Source: JBGTLW01 sp041743835
GTDB lineage: Bacteria; Planctomycetota; Phycisphaerae; Phycisphaerales; Phycisphaeraceae
Direction: 5' to 3'
Length of the DNA: 7,917 nucleotides
Assembly (NCBI GenBank): GCA_041743835.1
Contig: JBGTLW010000065.1
Coordinates: 1 to 7,917, forward strand
Part shown: positions 4,538 to 7,917 of the stretch, piece after piece
Numbering within the stretch: position 1 is the stretch's first letter
Layout: the number at the start of each line of letters is the position of its first letter
Notes under the pieces: generated by a model
Told to the model about the DNA's origin: nothing
The model's input: only the letters and a program-made list of their open reading frames with translations
Databases searched by the model: none
Program-made: the position numbers and the translations under genes

Positions 4538-7462
4538 TTACTTTGTGTCGAACCACGTGGCCCCGATGCCCGACTCCACCGGCAGCGGGACGACCAGCTT
4601 CATCGCACTCTCCATCGTCTCGCACATGACCTTGGCCATCGGCTCCGCCATCGGGGCCGGGGCCTCGCAGACCAGCTCGTCGTGGATCTGCAGCAGCATC
4701 TTCATCGGCAGCTTCTCATCCTGAATCCGGCGGTGCAGGTTGACCATCGCGAGCTTGATGAGGTCCGCGGCACTGCCCTGCACCACCGAGTTGATCGCCA
4801 GCCGCTCGCCGAGCTGACGCTCCTGCCCGTTGCGTGAGCTGATCTCCTTGATATCGCGTCTGCGGCCGAGGATGGTCGTCACGTAGCCGAGGCGCTGGGC
4901 GGTGTCGATGCACTGCGCCAGGAAGCGGTCGATGCCGGGGAAGCGTTTCTTGTAGTCGCTGATGAGCGTGGCCGCCCCCTCGTTGTCGAGGCCCTCGATG
5001 CGTCTGGCAAGCCCGAAGGCGGTGACACCGTAGATGATGCCGAAGTTGATCGTCTTGGCCTGCCCGCGCTGCTCGCTGGTGACCTGATCGGGCGGCGTGG
5101 CGAAAACCTGGGAAGCGACGGCGGTGTGGATGTCCTGCCCCTCGTTGAACGCCTGTATCAACGCATCATCCCCGGACAGGTGCGCGAGCACACGCAACTC
5201 GATCTGCGAGTAGTCCGCCGCGATGAGCAGGTGGCCGGGCGCAGCGACAAACGCCTTGCGAATCTCCCGCCCAACCTCAGTGCGGATGGGGATGTTCTGG
5301 AGGTTGGGGTTGTTCGACGCCAGGCGCCCGGTGGCTGCGCCGGTCTGGAGAAAGCTTGTATGCACCCGGCCGTCCCCGCCCGTTGCCGGGTCATCGATCG
5401 CCTCCTTGAGGTTGCCCAGGTACGTGCCGACCAGCTTGGTGAGCACGCGGTACTCAAGAATCAGCCCGGGGATCTCCAGCGCGTGCCGCGGCACTTGTGA
5501 CAACTCGCCTGCCTTGGCGCGCTCGGCCAGCTTCTCCATCACCTCCACATCCGTCGAGTAGCCGGTCTTGGTCTTCTTGATGGACGGGAAGCCCAGCGTG
5601 TTGAATAGCAGGTCGCCCAATTGCTTGGGTGAGTCGGGGTTGAAGTCCGCCTGAGCCGCGTTGAGGATGTTGAGTCGTAAGCGGTCGATGCGCGTTTGCA
5701 GCCCCTCGCGCTGGCGGTCTAACTCGTCGGGGTCGCAGGTGATGCCATGGGCTTCCATCTCGGTGAGCACTTCGATCAGCGGCATCTCCACCTCGGCCGC
5801 GAGGCCGGTCATGCCCATCGCTTCCAGTTTCCCCTGGAAATGCCGACAAAGCCGGAGGGTGATGTCCGCGTCTTCTGCGGCATAGTCCACCACGCGCGGC
5901 AGCTCGACCTGATCGATCGTCTTCTGCGGTGGGTCGGCCTTGCGCTCGGGACGAGGCCCGATCAGGCTGGTGATCGGGATGCAGCGGTGGTTCAGCTCCG
6001 CGAGCGCCAGGTCATCCATCCCCCGGCCGTATGCGTTGGCGAGGAACGCCGCAATCATCGAGTCGAACACCACGCCCCGCATGACGATGCCGCTGTGACG
6101 CAGCACGTGGAGGTCGTACTTGATGTTGTGCCCGCACTTGGCGATGGAGGCGTCTTCGAGCACGGGCCGCAGCGCATCGACGACAGCCTGTGTGTCCAGG
6201 TGCTGCTTAGGGTTGGGTGAGCGTGTGGGCACGTACACCGCTTGGCCCTCTGTCCATGCGAGGCAGATACCCGCCAGCGGTGCCTTGCGACCCAGGCCGA
6301 TCGTTTCGGTGTCCACCGCGATAAGTGCCTGCTTCCGCAGGGTCTTGACCAGGTCATCCAGGCCGCTGCGATCTGTGACGGCGCGATAGTCGCCGGAGAC
6401 TTCGGTGGGTGGCTGGTCTGCGGTCGGTTGCACATCTTCAGGTTCTTCTGTTGCGCCACCAAAGAGGCCACCGATCCCTGCTTCGGGCTTGGGCTTGCGT
6501 TTAGGTGCGCTGGCCTGGCGCTGCGGGGCGGGTGGCTCAGCCAGCCCGAGCAACTGCTTCAAGTCAGAGACGTGGCGGTGGAAGCCCAGGGTCTGGAACA
6601 GGTCCAGCAGCGCGGGGCCATCGATCTTCGCCAGTCCCTCGGTGCGTGTGTCCCGCAGGTCAAAATCGATAGGCGTCTGACTGTCCAGCGTAACGAGCCT
6701 GCGGGTGAGGCTGATCAGTCCCTCTTCATTGGCTCGCCGGAGGTTTTCCTGCTGCTTGCCTTTGATCTGCTCGATGTTGGCGAGGATGTTGTCCACCGAG
6801 CCGAACTGCTGGATGAGTGTGGATGCTGTCTTTGGCCCGATGCCCTTGACGCCTGGGATATTGTCGGTGCTGTCGCCGATGAGCGTCTGGTAGTCGATGA
6901 CCTGCCCGGGTGTGATGCCGCGCTTCGCAGCGAGGCCAGCGATATCGAGCGTCTCGTCGGTTTGCACGTCGTACATCACCACGCGGTCGGAGAGCGCCTG
7001 CTCCAGGTCTTTATCCTTTGCGACGAGCTTGAGCTCAAGGCCCGGCTCCAAAGGGTCAAACTCCCCAGCCATTAAGCGTGCCGCGATGGTCGCGAGGATG
7101 TCGTCCGCCTCGTGCCCGGGTTTGGCGTAGATGGGCAGCCCGAACAGCCGGGCGAGCTCGAACATCCGCGGGATCTGCTTGATGAAGTCTTGGGGCGGGG
7201 CGTCGCGGTTGGCTTTGTACGTGGGGAAAAACTCGTCACGGAAGGTCTTGCCCTCGGAGTCCACCACCATCGCGGCATACGCGGGGCGGCAGTCCTTGAA
7301 GAGTTTGAGGAGCATGCCCGTGAACGCAAACAAAGCGTTGGTCGGCTCGCCGGTGACGGGGCTGTTCATCCCACCACGGATGGCAAAGAACGCGCGGAAC
7401 ATCTGCGCGTGGCCATCGATGAGGTAGAGCGTGGGCGGTTGGGTCTTGGTCTGGCTTGGCAT
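4538..7462 (-). CDS. polA: DNA polymerase I, with 5' nuclease and active proofreading domain
   Basis: This enzyme fills repair gaps and replaces RNA primers of Okazaki fragments. The product is 974 residues from the ATG at 7462. Domains: a 5'-3' nuclease (about 10-305) opening TLYLIDGHAQMFRAFF, with GHEADDILA and a helix-hairpin-helix GVKGIGPKTA; a Pro/Lys/Glu-rich linker (about 308-358); and a 3'-5' exonuclease keeping DTE (D384, E386), HNIKYD (D450) and YAAED (D531), so proofreading should work. The polymerase has motif A DYSQIELR (D750), motif B RGQAKTINFGIIYG with Phe at 807, and motif C QIHDELVCE (D928). The start at 7462 matches where PolA proteins normally begin; the frame is open to an ATG at 7525, but those 21 extra codons are built from tandem repeats and have no ribosome site. 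It follows purL by 99 bases; the neighbour downstream begins 27 bases after its stop. Confidence 0.97.
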   Translation of the reverse strand: MPSQTKTQPPTLYLIDGHAQMFRAFFAIRGGMNSPVTGEPTNALFAFTGMLLKLFKDCRPAYAAMVVDSEGKTFRDEFFPTYKANRDAPPQDFIKQIPRMFELARLFGLPIYAKPGHEADDILATIAARLMAGEFDPLEPGLELKLVAKDKDLEQALSDRVVMYDVQTDETLDIAGLAAKRGITPGQVIDYQTLIGDSTDNIPGVKGIGPKTASTLIQQFGSVDNILANIEQIKGKQQENLRRANEEGLISLTRRLVTLDSQTPIDFDLRDTRTEGLAKIDGPALLDLFQTLGFHRHVSDLKQLLGLAEPPAPQRQASAPKRKPKPEAGIGGLFGGATEEPEDVQPTADQPPTEVSGDYRAVTDRSGLDDLVKTLRKQALIAVDTETIGLGRKAPLAGICLAWTEGQAVYVPTRSPNPKQHLDTQAVVDALRPVLEDASIAKCGHNIKYDLHVLRHSGIVMRGVVFDSMIAAFLANAYGRGMDDLALAELNHRCIPITSLIGPRPERKADPPQKTIDQVELPRVVDYAAEDADITLRLCRHFQGKLEAMGMTGLAAEVEMPLIEVLTEMEAHGITCDPDELDRQREGLQTRIDRLRLNILNAAQADFNPDSPKQLGDLLFNTLGFPSIKKTKTGYSTDVEVMEKLAERAKAGELSQVPRHALEIPGLILEYRVLTKLVGTYLGNLKEAIDDPATGGDGRVHTSFLQTGAATGRLASNNPNLQNIPIRTEVGREIRKAFVAAPGHLLIAADYSQIELRVLAHLSGDDALIQAFNEGQDIHTAVASQVFATPPDQVTSEQRGQAKTINFGIIYGVTAFGLARRIEGLDNEGAATLISDYKKRFPGIDRFLAQCIDTAQRLGYVTTILGRRRDIKEISSRNGQERQLGERLAINSVVQGSAADLIKLAMVNLHRRIQDEKLPMKMLLQIHDELVCEAPAPMAEPMAKVMCETMESAMKLVVPLPVESGIGATWFDTK

Positions 7463-7483
7463 GGGGTCGTTATCCCGCCCCGC

Positions 7484-7516
7484 GGGGTGTATCCGGGGTG
7501 TATCCGGGGTGTATCC
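7484..7516. repeat. Three perfect tandem copies of an 11-base unit
   Basis: The + strand unit GGGGTGTATCC occurs at 7484-7494, 7495-7505 and 7506-7516 without mismatch; on the transcribed strand it reads GGATACACCCC. It lies in the leader of polA, 22 to 54 bases upstream of the preferred start. Its left end joins a 10-base palindrome CCCCGCGGGG (7478-7487). Eleven bases is about one helical turn, so bound proteins would sit on one face of the DNA; strand slippage could change the copy number. Confidence 0.9.
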
Positions 7517-7561
7517 GCGCGACATTGTCGGTGGTTGGGTCTCACCGCTTCGCCAGCGCCG

Positions 7562-7917
7562 CTACCAGTCCAGCGGACCAAGCCAGGCTTCGCGGAGCTT
7601 GTCGAGGCTTTCATCGAGCACCTGGCCTGCGTCCGGGGTGCGGACGGTGAGGCGGTCGTGCGTTGCAAAGGTGCCGACGTGGCCAAAGGGAAGCCCAGCC
7701 GCCTTGAGCTTTCGCACCACACGATCGAGGCAGGCGGGGGCGACCTCCAGCAGATAGCGTGACGGCGTCTCGGCAAAGCAGGCGGTCGCGGGGGCAAGCG
7801 GCTCGGTCACGGGCATCGCGGCCAGGTCGATGTCCAGGCCGACACGCCCCGCAAACGCCATCTCCGCCGCGGCGACCAGCAGGCCGCCATCGGAGCAGTC
7901 GTGGGCCGAGGCGATCA
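7562..7917 (-). CDS. purL: Phosphoribosylformylglycinamidine synthase subunit PurL, C-terminal part
   Basis: PurL makes FGAM from FGAR, ATP and glutamine-derived ammonia in purine biosynthesis. Only the last 117 codons are present; the frame is open to the right edge. The visible part begins IASAHDCSDGGLLVAAAEM, the conserved HDCSDGG motif of the second AIR-synthase-like C-terminal domain, and continues through FAGRVGLDIDL and SRYLLEVAP to the stop TAG. The protein ends directly after this domain (LREAWLGPLDW) without a glutaminase domain, which points to the small PurL type that works with separate PurS and PurQ. An internal ATG at 7861 is not a real start. Small AIR-synthase relatives such as PurM or SelD are less likely because of the HDCSDGG motif. 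Confidence 0.9.
   Translation of the reverse strand, partial: IASAHDCSDGGLLVAAAEMAFAGRVGLDIDLAAMPVTEPLAPATACFAETPSRYLLEVAPACLDRVVRKLKAAGLPFGHVGTFATHDRLTVRTPDAGQVLDESLDKLREAWLGPLDW

Noticed and set aside
6242..7075. + strand open frame of 277 codons opposite polA
   Set aside because: It is antisense to well-conserved PolA domains with low-complexity translation; a shadow frame.
7484..7516. Tandem repeats as a CRISPR array
   Set aside because: The units are 11 bases and directly adjacent with no spacers.
7463..7525. Upstream ATG of polA adding 21 residues
   Set aside because: The extension is encoded by the 11-base tandem repeats, has no ribosome site and lies before the usual PolA N-terminus.

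Overview
High-GC bacterial DNA with every gene on the minus strand, so transcription runs from the right end of the window to the left. In that order it reads: the 3' end of purL, polA, a zinc-ribbon membrane protein of unknown function, a CpaF/TadA-type secretion ATPase, two small Flp-like pilins, a CpaA/TadV-type prepilin peptidase, and a Ser/Thr protein kinase that runs off the left end. Gaps are short (27 to about 130 bases) and nearly all the DNA is coding. No RNA gene, insertion sequence, CRISPR array or clear Rho-independent terminator was seen. A eukaryotic-type kinase with what looks like the start of a membrane anchor, a PolA with an intact proofreading domain, and isolated tad genes beside housekeeping genes would suit a Planctomycetota bacterium, possibly of the Phycisphaerae. 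That is inference from style, since no taxonomic marker is present.

Right part (about 4538-7917): nucleotide supply and DNA repair or replication. The purL fragment ends directly after the AIR-synthase C-terminal domain, so it is probably the small, PurQ/PurS-dependent type. PolA has all three domains with their catalytic residues. Its 5' leader holds three perfect tandem copies of an 11-base unit just upstream of the likely true start, and these make an over-long upstream start look plausible when it probably is not.

Middle (about 1668-4510): a compact piece of a tad (type IVc pilus) system. It has the motor ATPase, two paralogous prepilins with textbook G|xxxxE processing sites, and the peptidase that would cut them. 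Platform proteins (TadB/TadC), secretin (CpaC) and CpaE are absent here and would have to be encoded elsewhere. Stem-loops lie on both sides of the second pilin gene, which may set pilin mRNA levels apart from those of the assembly genes.

Left part (1-1119): the kinase. Its start is unclear. The only in-frame ATG/GTG/TTG upstream of the kinase domain overlaps the peptidase gene, while an ATC codon 111 bases downstream has a well-placed AAGGA and a possible -10 box. The most unusual signals in the window are this possible ATC start, the short sequence shared upstream of kinase and peptidase, the hairpins around the pilin, and the 11-base repeats before polA. No clearly new multi-gene system can be claimed from this window.
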